Source of the DNA: Alphaproteobacteria bacterium
Lineage (GTDB): Bacteria; Pseudomonadota; Alphaproteobacteria; Geminicoccales; Geminicoccaceae
Direction: 5' to 3'
DNA: 8,098 nt
Assembly: GCA_026984595.1 (NCBI GenBank)
Contig: JALSRW010000535.1
Location: 1 to 8,098 of the forward strand
Shown piece by piece: positions 1 to 5,818 of the stretch. Position 1 is the first letter of the stretch; every line of letters begins with the position of its first letter. A model generated the notes under the pieces. The model worked only from the letters and a program-made list of their open reading frames with translations, searched no databases and was not told where the DNA came from. The position numbers were made by a program, and so were the translations under genes.

Positions 1-3000
1 CCGCTGCCGCTGGCAGCCAGCTTGGCCGCCAGCTCGCGGGCCCGTTCGGGCGACCCGGCTGCCAGTGCCGCACGTGCCCGGAGATGGGCGAAGGCGCGCC
101 GCTGCGGCTCACCCGCAGCCACCGGCAGCCGCTCGCTCGCGAGTTTGTCGGCGAGCTCCGGCAGGCCCGTCTCCAGGAGCCCCTTGGCGAGATCGAGGAC
201 GATCCGGTCCCCTTTCTCGCCGGTCGGCACGAGGGCGATGTAGCGGCGATAGAGCTCGAGCCGGGCGAAGAGAGGCAGGGCGGCTTCGGCTCCGGGTGCC
301 AGGGCCTCGGCCAGGGCTTCGCCCATCTCCCCGGCGAGGCCGGAGCTGGCGGCGCTGTCGGGGTAGCGCCCGAGCAGCTCGCGCCAGACGGCGAGAGCTT
401 CGGGGATACGGTTCAACCTCCGTTCGAGACGACCGAATTCGCGCAGCATGGTCGGCTCCCACGGATGGCCGCGCCAGAACGGCCGCTGGCGGAGGAATGC
501 CTCCCGCGCGCCGGCGTCGTCGATGCGGCCGGCTTCGCGGTCGAGATTGACCAGCGCGTATGCCGCCTTGGTGGCGGTGAGCCAACCCGCTTCCTCGGCC
601 AGCCGTGCGAGCAGCCGCCGTGCTTCCCCGGCGGCGCCGTCACGGCTCAGGGTGAGTGCCTCGACGAAGCGCAGCTCGTCGCGCTGGTAAGTGTCGAGCT
701 CGAGCCCCTCGAGCTGCTTCAGCCAGTCGAAAGCGCTGCGGGCATCGCCGTTCTGGGCGGCGATCATCACCGCCACCAGGCCCAGCCGGAAGCGCAGCGC
801 CGGCGGATAGGCGCGCAGAATCTCGCCACCGCGGGCGAGTTCCTCCGCCGCCACGTCCCAGCGGTTCTCCCGTGCCGCCAGCACCGCCCGCCAGAGGGAA
901 GTCTCCCGGTCCTCGGTCAGAAGCGGATTGCGAAGATGCTCGGCGGCCACTCCGTTGCGACCGAGCAGCAGGGAGGAGGCCCCGGCCAAGGCGGCACGCC
1001 GCTTGGCCAGCAGAGGATCGCCGTCCACCGCGGCGGCCCCGTTGGTGGCCAGGAGCTGGGCGAAGGCTTCCGCGCTCAGCGCGTCGGCCAGGTAGAGCCG
1101 GGCGATGCGCAGGCGCAAGGGTGCCCGCTCCGGTTCCGCGCGCTGCACCAGCTCGGCCAGGAGGGCACGCCGCAGCCGGTCGGTCTCGCGCAGGACCTCG
1201 GGAGGCAGTTCGGCGAGCCCGAGCGTGGTTTTCCAGGGCGGATCGCGGAGTCCGGTTGCCGGCGGGTCGGCCGCGGAGGCCCTCCGTGTCTCTCCGCTCT
1301 CGCCGCCATCGACGGGTGCGGTGGCGCCCTCGGCGATGGGGGCGGGAACCTCTGCCCCGGCTTCCGCTGCCGCCGGCGGCTCCGCGGCCGCCTTCCGCTC
1401 GGGGGTCGCGGCTGGCGACTCCGGAGCCGTCTTCTCCCCGGTGATCGCGGGCGGCGCGTCGGAGGTGGCGGAACCCCCGGGCGGCTCGCTGCCGGCGTCG
1501 GGGGAGGTGGAGGGGCGCTCGGGACGCCGGGTGTCGGCGGTGGCCGCGGCATCGAGGCGCAGGCCGCCGGGGCGGGTGAGGAGGATGCCACCCGGCACCG
1601 GCCGGGCCTCCACATCCGCGGCGATGGCGCGCCAGGCCACGCCCTGGGCGGTCTCGAGCAGGGCGAGATCGACCAACCGGCGCGGCCGCGGCAGGCCGGC
1701 ACCGCCGCGAACATAGGTCAACACCCGCATCTCGTCGCCGGCGATACTGTCGCGGAAACGGATGCTGCGGCGGGCATCGGGGAACAGCAGCCCCCCCGGA
1801 TCCGCCTGCGGCTTCGGCGTGATCGCCGAGACCGCACTCTCGCCGAACCGCAGCACCCAGACATTGCCCTCGCGGCGCATCGAGATCGCTACCGTGCGCC
1901 GGAGATCGATGCGGAGTACGGTCGCCCGGTCGTGGGTTTCCTGGCGCAGCGAACGGATGAGAGCTCCCGCGTGAAAGGCGATCTTCTTCTTCTCCGCGAC
2001 CAGCGATCGGGTCGCGGCATCGAACACCACCCAGAGGCGGCCGCCGCGGAGGAAGGCCGCGGCCCCCACCTCGAAAGGCCAGAGAAAGCGCAGCACCACG
2101 GTCTCTCCTTCCCGCGCCGCACGGATTTCGAGAAGATCGGCCGCGGCCGGAACGCCGTCCGGAAGGGGACCCGCATCGGCGCCCGCGGCCGCGGGCCCGG
2201 CGGATACCGCAGCCGGCCGAGACGGGGCCGACGAAGACGCGACGGGACCGGCCTCGCCGGAGGGGGCCGGTCCCGGCGGGGTCGGGCGAGGTGCGGGCTC
2301 TTCGGCCGTCGCCGGCTGCCCGTTGCGGCTCCCCGCCGCCGTGGCGGTCGCGCCGGCAGGGGCGGTCTCCGGCTTCCCCGCCGCCGCGGGTCCGGCAACC
2401 GGTTTTCCGGCGCCGGTCGCGGGTCCTGTGGCGGCGGCGACGGTTTCGCCCGTACGGGCGGATGCGGGCGCGCCGGATCGTCCGGGGTCCGCGCGTGCGG
2501 TCTTCGCGGCGGCCGCGGGCGGCGCCTCGGCGACCAGGTCGAGCACCAGACGGTCGGGCGGAAGCCGCAGAACCTTGGCGCCATATCCCTCGGCCAGACG
2601 CAGGACGACACGGTCACCTCGCGGCGTTTCGACGCCGGCGAGCGGCTCCAGGGCCTCGAGCCGGGCCGGGACCCGGTTGCCCAGAGGCCGCGCGAAGCGA
2701 AGGACGATCCGGCGATCCTCGCGCTGCAACGCGGCCGTGGCCGCCTCCGGTCCCTCGAACACCAGCCGCAGGAAATCCGGGTGGCGGCCGATGCGGACGC
2801 CGATGGCGGCGCGGGCCGCGTCCTTGCGGCGGAAGGAGATGCGCAGTCTTTCCTCCCCTTCCTCGGCGACCGCGACTTCGGTTCCCGAACGGAGCAGGAA
2901 CCGCAGCCGGCGGGTGGCGGGATCGCTGCCGATCCCGGCGACGAATTCCTGCAGCCGAGTTTCGAGATCGCCGATCGGCGGCAGCGGTTCCCGGGCGAAC

Positions 3001-3200
3001 GTCAGTATCAGCCGTCCGGCGCGGATGGTGGGCTGCGGGGGGCTGCCGTCGGTCGGGGCAACCAGCAGCTCGACCCGGCCCCCGCTGCCGGTGACATGGA
3101 AAGGAGAAACGCCCTTCTCGGCCGCTGCAGACGGTCCCGCGAACCAGGCGAACAGGCTCAGCAGCAGGCCGATCCGGAACAGCGAACGGGACCCGCTCAT
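1..3200 (-). CDS. Large exported protein: beta-repeat N-terminal half and TPR-like C-terminal half, 3'-truncated
   Basis: The frame stays open from the ATG at 3200 to the left edge, giving 1066 visible residues with no stop. A signal peptide is clear: basic start, hydrophobic core LFRIGLLLSLFAWFAG, and a likely cleavage near PSAAA-EK (about 27), so the protein is probably periplasmic. Residues 40-225 and 355-455 contain repeated strand-turn-strand units of the form VxLRh...RLxLxF, resembling AMIN-type beta modules. Two low-complexity Ala/Pro/Gly linkers (about 226-352 and 552-655) separate the parts. From about 660 onward the chain is helical with TPR-like pairs, for example RRLNRIPEALAVWRELLGRYPDSA near 927-950. 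It overlaps the preceding MotB-like gene by ATGA, so it should be made with cheYZ and the MotB-like pair. I do not recognise a named family. A periplasmic scaffold for motor or envelope assembly is an inference. The C-terminus lies outside the window. Confidence 0.88.
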   Translation of the reverse strand, partial: MSGSRSLFRIGLLLSLFAWFAGPSAAAEKGVSPFHVTGSGGRVELLVAPTDGSPPQPTIRAGRLILTFAREPLPPIGDLETRLQEFVAGIGSDPATRRLRFLLRSGTEVAVAEEGEERLRISFRRKDAARAAIGVRIGRHPDFLRLVFEGPEAATAALQREDRRIVLRFARPLGNRVPARLEALEPLAGVETPRGDRVVLRLAEGYGAKVLRLPPDRLVLDLVAEAPPAAAAKTARADPGRSGAPASARTGETVAAATGPATGAGKPVAGPAAAGKPETAPAGATATAAGSRNGQPATAEEPAPRPTPPGPAPSGEAGPVASSSAPSRPAAVSAGPAAAGADAGPLPDGVPAAADLLEIRAAREGETVVLRFLWPFEVGAAAFLRGGRLWVVFDAATRSLVAEKKKIAFHAGALIRSLRQETHDRATVLRIDLRRTVAISMRREGNVWVLRFGESAVSAITPKPQADPGGLLFPDARRSIRFRDSIAGDEMRVLTYVRGGAGLPRPRRLVDLALLETAQGVAWRAIAADVEARPVPGGILLTRPGGLRLDAAATADTRRPERPSTSPDAGSEPPGGSATSDAPPAITGEKTAPESPAATPERKAAAEPPAAAEAGAEVPAPIAEGATAPVDGGESGETRRASAADPPATGLRDPPWKTTLGLAELPPEVLRETDRLRRALLAELVQRAEPERAPLRLRIARLYLADALSAEAFAQLLATNGAAAVDGDPLLAKRRAALAGASSLLLGRNGVAAEHLRNPLLTEDRETSLWRAVLAARENRWDVAAEELARGGEILRAYPPALRFRLGLVAVMIAAQNGDARSAFDWLKQLEGLELDTYQRDELRFVEALTLSRDGAAGEARRLLARLAEEAGWLTATKAAYALVNLDREAGRIDDAGAREAFLRQRPFWRGHPWEPTMLREFGRLERRLNRIPEALAVWRELLGRYPDSAASSGLAGEMGEALAEALAPGAEAALPLFARLELYRRYIALVPTGEKGDRIVLDLAKGLLETGLPELADKLASERLPVAAGEPQRRAFAHLRARAALAAGSPERARELAAKLAASGS

Positions 3201-3790
3201 GGCAGGAACACCAACTCGGCGGGGGAGTGCGGTTCCGCGGCCAGTACCACGCTGGGCGATCGACCGAGGCGCTCGCCGGCCGCCTCGGCGAAGCGGCGCA
3301 ATGCCTTCAGCCGCTCGGCCAGGGGCAGCCCCGCATCGACCGGGACGAGCAGGCGGATCTCGACCGCATCCGAGAGTACCGGCAGAAGAAGGGCCCGTAC
3401 CGGCGCCGCTGCCGCGGTGGCGGATGCGGAGCGATCGGCCAGCAGTGTCGCCGTGAAACGGAGGGTCACCACGCCCGCGCGGGCATCGGCGCGCAGGGCG
3501 AAGGGGCGACCCAGCGCGGCCAGGCGCTGATCCAGTACGCGGGCCAGATAGCCGGCCTCGCCGACCGATGCCTCGGGCGTCGCGGCGGGGGCGCTGTGAT
3601 CGCGCCGTGCCGGTTCGAGCGCCCTCGGCACCGTCGCCGTCTGGCCCGGCCAGAAGGCCGAGAAGCGGCGCCAGCGTTCGGCATCGAGTCTGCTCATGGA
3701 AAAGGTGAGGACGAAAAAGGCGAGCAGCAGCGCCGCCAGATCGGCGAACGTGAAGAGCCACGGACCGGGGCTCTGCGGGCCGCGCTTCAT
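3197..3790 (-). CDS. MotB-like single-pass membrane protein B
   Basis: A 197-residue protein that starts like MotB. A short N-terminus leads into a membrane helix, WLFTFADLAALLLAFFVLTF (11-30), followed by SMSRLDAERW. Asp17 in the FADL motif is where MotB has the ion-conducting aspartate. The remaining chain is probably periplasmic. A Pro/Ala linker (about 55-75) leads to a beta-alpha pattern reminiscent of an OmpA-like domain (VVTLRFTATLL at 107-117, VEIRLLVPV at 143-151, a helix with RLKALRRFAEAAGERLG), but the canonical peptidoglycan-binding residues are not evident. The frame is open 240 bases further upstream, inside the previous gene. I chose the ATG at 3790 because the family similarity begins there and it gives a four-base ATGA overlap with protein A. 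It likewise overlaps the TPR gene by ATGA. No MotA partner is in the window. It could be a true but divergent stator subunit or an accessory protein that uses only the membrane part of the fold. Confidence 0.86.
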   Translation of the reverse strand: MKRGPQSPGPWLFTFADLAALLLAFFVLTFSMSRLDAERWRRFSAFWPGQTATVPRALEPARRDHSAPAATPEASVGEAGYLARVLDQRLAALGRPFALRADARAGVVTLRFTATLLADRSASATAAAAPVRALLLPVLSDAVEIRLLVPVDAGLPLAERLKALRRFAEAAGERLGRSPSVVLAAEPHSPAELVFLP

Positions 3791-4548
3791 TGCGGTTCGC
3801 CTTCGCCGTTCGCGCGTACCAGGAACGACCAGAGTTCCGATCCGCTTTCCCGCAGACCGTAGCGCACCGCTGTCCGGTCGGCGCCGAGGCGTTCCAGGAG
3901 CTGCAGTACCACCTGCAGCCGGCGGGCGACGCCCGTCGCATCCGTCCCGGCGGGCCAGGGGGCGGCGATCTCCAGCCTCCAGCCGCGGGGGGCCCGAGTG
4001 ACCGCCGCCATCCGCCCCAACAGCAGCCATCGCGCACGGGGAATCCGGCCCTCGGCGTCGAAAAGCCGGTCGGGCGCGAATTCGATGCGGCCGACGATGC
4101 CGGCTCTGCGGGCCTCGGCGGTGAGGGGCGGCCCCAGACGCAGGTCGCGGTGCGCATTCTCGCCGGGAGCTCCCAGCAGCCCGGGATCGAGGCCCGCCGG
4201 GCCGCTTTCGCCACCGAGCATGGCCGATGCACGGGCGAACCGCTGTCCGAGCGAGTCCAGCACCCGGCGGGTCCGGTCGCGGTCGAATTCCGACATCGCC
4301 ACCAGCAGAACGAAGAAGCCGGTCAGGAGCAGGAATACCGAAAGGAAGAGGGTGGCGAGCGTCGTTCGGGCGCGCCCGGACGGTGCGCGATCCCCGCTAC
4401 CGGCGTCCCGCTCGAGCCAGCCCGACGGTGGTCCCACCGCCCAACGCTGTGGGCGGTCCGGGAGGGCCGGTACATTCCTCGGGCCGGCGGGATCCCTCGT
4501 GGCGGCCTGCGTCCGCAGCGGTTCTCCCGATATCCCCGACCCGGTCAT
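3787..4548 (-). CDS. MotB-like single-pass membrane protein A (channel aspartate not conserved)
   Basis: A 253-residue protein of unassigned function. The first 60 or so residues are hydrophilic and rich in Pro, Arg and Gly, probably cytoplasmic. One membrane segment follows at about 63-85 (LATLFLSVFLLLTGFFVLLV), then AMSEFDRDRTRR, as just after the MotB membrane helix. The rest (about 86-253) should be periplasmic. It includes a segment recalling the start of OmpA/MotB C-terminal domains (VGRIEFAPDRLFDAEG, 152-167) and a later helix-strand pattern. I do not see the usual peptidoglycan-binding signature with its GHTD and LSxxRA elements. Aligned by the FFVL...MS core with the next gene's product, Ser70 takes the place of the MotB ion-channel aspartate. 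The gene starts three bases after cheZ with no clear ribosome site, suggesting coupling, and overlaps the next gene by ATGA. The long N-terminal extension leaves the exact start uncertain. A motor- or stator-associated role is inferred from context only. Confidence 0.78.
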   Translation of the reverse strand: MTGSGISGEPLRTQAATRDPAGPRNVPALPDRPQRWAVGPPSGWLERDAGSGDRAPSGRARTTLATLFLSVFLLLTGFFVLLVAMSEFDRDRTRRVLDSLGQRFARASAMLGGESGPAGLDPGLLGAPGENAHRDLRLGPPLTAEARRAGIVGRIEFAPDRLFDAEGRIPRARWLLLGRMAAVTRAPRGWRLEIAAPWPAGTDATGVARRLQVVLQLLERLGADRTAVRYGLRESGSELWSFLVRANGEGEPQ

Positions 4549-4551
4549 GCT

Positions 4552-5211
4552 CTAGCCGAACAGCGCGTCGATCTCGTCCTGGGTCGTGCCGTCGCCGGGC
4601 AGAGCCGGACCATTGAGCAGTTTCGCTTCGGGATCTTCCTCGTCTGTCTGCTCGTCCGGCTCTGTCGCCGCTATGGGCTGCCTGTCGCCGAGGGCGGTCA
4701 GCAGGGCATCGATTCTGCCTTCGACCACTTCCAAGGTACTGATGACCTTCTTGATTCGCTGGCCGGTGATGTCGTGGAAGTTGCAGGCTTCATAGATCCG
4801 GGTCACGCATTCGAGCAGCTTTTCCCGAGCTTCCTCGGAAAGCGTTTCGCCGATCTTCTCCAGCTCCTCGCAGGTATCGAGGATCGTTCCCGTCGCCTCC
4901 TCCAGATGCGAGGAGATGGCACCGAGTTCGCCGTTGGCCAGCGGCAGGTGATGGGCGCGGATATCCTGGGGACGAACCGATTCGACATCCTGTTTGGCGC
5001 GCTCGATCACCGTTGCGAGGGTCTCCAGCTCCTCGGCGATCCGGCGCTCCTTGGCCGAGACCCGGTTCTGCACCCGATCCAGCACGGCCTGGATGATGTT
5101 GACCACCTCGGCGAAGACCTGACCGCCGTGGGTCATGTCGGTGACATTGTCGAGGCGCCTGTCGATGAAGGATTCGAGGCTTTCCGGCTGGTCGTTGCGG
5201 TCGCTGGTCAT
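4552..5211 (-). CDS. cheZ: CheY-phosphate phosphatase CheZ
   Basis: CheZ removes the phosphate from CheY-P and so ends the motor signal. The protein is 219 residues, close to the 214 of E. coli CheZ, and almost entirely helical and hydrophilic, as expected for the long four-helix-bundle dimer. The diagnostic motif is NFHDITGQRIKKV, with Asp147 and Gln151 matching the catalytic Asp143 and Gln147 of E. coli. After an acidic linker (about 183-195) the chain ends in QDEIDALFG. This resembles both the C-terminal CheY-binding peptide of CheZ and the N-terminal EIDALL motif of FliM. A GGAG site seven bases upstream supports the start. An out-of-frame ATG five bases before it is not used. The TAG stop is three bases before the next start, so translation of the two is probably linked. 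Confidence 0.94.
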   Translation of the reverse strand: MTSDRNDQPESLESFIDRRLDNVTDMTHGGQVFAEVVNIIQAVLDRVQNRVSAKERRIAEELETLATVIERAKQDVESVRPQDIRAHHLPLANGELGAISSHLEEATGTILDTCEELEKIGETLSEEAREKLLECVTRIYEACNFHDITGQRIKKVISTLEVVEGRIDALLTALGDRQPIAATEPDEQTDEEDPEAKLLNGPALPGDGTTQDEIDALFG

Positions 5212-5218
5212 CGCATGT

Positions 5219-5222
5219 CTCC
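5219..5222 (-). promoter_or_regulatory. Ribosome binding site of cheZ
   Basis: GGAG on the minus strand, seven bases before the ATG at 5211. It decides between this start and a nearby out-of-frame ATG at 5216. Confidence 0.7.
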
Positions 5223-5226
5223 GCCC

Positions 5227-5613
5227 TCAGTTGCCGCCGAGCACCATGGTGATCTTCTTGTGCAGGGTTTCGGCGTTGAAGGGCTTGACGATGTAGTTGT
5301 TGACACCGGCTTCTTTGGCGGCGATCACGTTTTCGGTCTTGCTCTCCGCCGTGATCATGATGAACGGGATGTCCTTGAGCTTGGGATCGGCACGCACCGC
5401 CTTGAGCAGCTCGAGCCCGGTCATCGGCTGCATGTTCCAGTCGGAAATGACCAGGCCGTAAGGCCTCTCCCGCAGCTTCGCCAGCGCCGCCGAGCCGTCG
5501 GTGGCCTCGTCCACATTGGTGAATTCGAGCTGTCTCAGCAGATTGCGGATGATCCGCAGCATCGTCTTGTAATCATCGACGATCAGAATCGGCAGCTTCT
5601 TGTCGAGTGACAT
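5227..5613 (-). CDS. cheY: Chemotaxis response regulator CheY
   Basis: A single receiver domain of 128 residues, the normal length for CheY. When phosphorylated by CheA, such proteins bind the flagellar switch (FliM) and change rotation. The acidic pocket is Asp13-Asp14, the phosphorylated residue is Asp58 in VISDWNMQPM, and the switch residues are Thr88 (MITAES), Tyr107 and Lys110 (YIVKPF). Tyr107 corresponds to Tyr106 of E. coli CheY, a position that reports activation. There is no output domain. The gene is first in a unit with cheZ, whose start lies 15 bases beyond the stop, so kinase output and phosphatase are probably made together. The CtrA-like box 104 bases upstream suggests cell-cycle-linked expression. 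Alphaproteobacteria often carry several CheY paralogues; the switch-binding role is inferred mainly from the cheZ partner and the motor-like neighbours. Confidence 0.96.
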   Translation of the reverse strand: MSLDKKLPILIVDDYKTMLRIIRNLLRQLEFTNVDEATDGSAALAKLRERPYGLVISDWNMQPMTGLELLKAVRADPKLKDIPFIMITAESKTENVIAAKEAGVNNYIVKPFNAETLHKKITMVLGGN

Positions 5614-5616
5614 CCG

Positions 5617-5635
5617 GGCAGGCTCCAGGCAGGCT
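5617..5635 (-). repeat. Octamer direct repeat in the cheY leader
   Basis: Two copies of AGCCTGCC (minus strand) stand 11 bases apart immediately before the cheY ribosome site and start. The GGAG of the ribosome site lies between them and overlaps the start of the nearer copy. It could be a short duplication or affect translation, but no function is evident. Confidence 0.4.
5623..5626 (-). promoter_or_regulatory. Ribosome binding site of cheY
   Basis: GGAG on the minus strand, nine bases before the ATG at 5613. It supports that start, which gives a CheY of standard length. Confidence 0.65.
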
Positions 5636-5716
5636 GTGGCGGCATTGGCTCGGCATCCGCACGGAGCGCGATGCGGCCACCGCGTTTCGGACCGCGGCCA
5701 TCCTAGGCACCGCCCC

Positions 5717-5731
5717 TTAAGGTTTGGTTAA
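5717..5731 (-). promoter_or_regulatory. Putative CtrA binding box upstream of cheY
   Basis: The sequence is TTAA-N7-TTAA. On the minus strand it begins TTAACCAA, seven of eight bases of the TTAACCAT half-site. TTAA-N7-TTAA(C) is the known recognition pattern of CtrA, an alphaproteobacterial response regulator that controls many flagellar and chemotaxis genes. The box is strikingly AT-rich in a GC-rich neighbourhood and lies 104 bases upstream of the cheY start, with a possible -10 (TAGGAT) some 12 bases further downstream. I noticed no other TTAA while reading the window. Direction and action (activation or repression) cannot be read from sequence alone. Confidence 0.65.
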
Positions 5732-5781
5732 TGCGGACATCGCCGTGCCCGTTCCGCGCCCGGCGATGCACCGCGGGATCC

Positions 5782-5795
5782 GGGCGAGCCCGCCC
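5782..5795 (-). terminator. GC-rich hairpin after the mutase gene, possible weak terminator
   Basis: A five-base inverted repeat, GGGCG / CGCCC around a four-base loop, lies 24-37 bases after the mutase stop on the minus strand. A further short pairing, ATCCG with CGGAT, can enclose it on that strand. There is no T run after it, so it does not fit a canonical intrinsic terminator. It could be a Rho-assisted end, or simply a chance stem in GC-rich DNA. Confidence 0.3.
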
Positions 5796-5818
5796 TTGCC
5801 GGGTCGGATGCCGGTCGC

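Larger units (their letters stand above)
5614..5818. other. Intergenic region between the mutase and cheY genes, cheY promoter region
   Basis: This is the only stretch of the window wider than about 15 bases without a gene. From right to left it holds the GC-rich hairpin, the TTAA-N7-TTAA box, and a TAGGAT hexamer at 5700-5705 (minus strand) that could serve as a -10 element. It then carries a roughly 100-base cheY leader with a short CCGCG/CGCGG inverted repeat (5680-5684 with 5693-5697) and a repeated octamer next to the ribosome site. I see no credible small reading frame in it and no convincing sigma-54 (-24/-12) or sigma-28 promoter. The promoter itself is inferred from position and the CtrA-like box. 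Confidence 0.55.

Noticed and set aside
1889..2617. 242-codon minus-strand frame within the TPR gene, which could suggest a frameshift
   Set aside because: The codon count of the main frame is consistent from 3200 to the left edge, and this frame reads the same DNA shifted by one base with no domain of its own.
84..3530. Open frame of 1148 codons on the plus strand opposite the TPR and MotB-like genes
   Set aside because: It is antisense to a frame with a signal peptide, beta repeats, TPR-like helices and ATGA coupling. Its translation is an Arg/Gly/Pro/Gln-rich mixture with no recognisable domain, as expected of a high-GC shadow.
3791..4030. Upstream extension of MotB-like B to an ATG at 4030
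   Set aside because: The extra 80 residues lie inside the MotB-like A gene and are Arg/Gly/Pro-rich. The family similarity starts at the ATG at 3790, which gives the ATGA overlap.
3790..5610. Open frame of 606 codons on the plus strand opposite cheY, cheZ and MotB-like A
   Set aside because: It is fully antisense to cheY and cheZ, which have clear catalytic motifs, and its own translation shows no family signature.
5640..5700. Possible sigma-54 promoter (-24 GG / -12 GC) before cheY
   Set aside because: TGGCCG-type words occur, but none has a TTGC-like -12 element at the correct distance.
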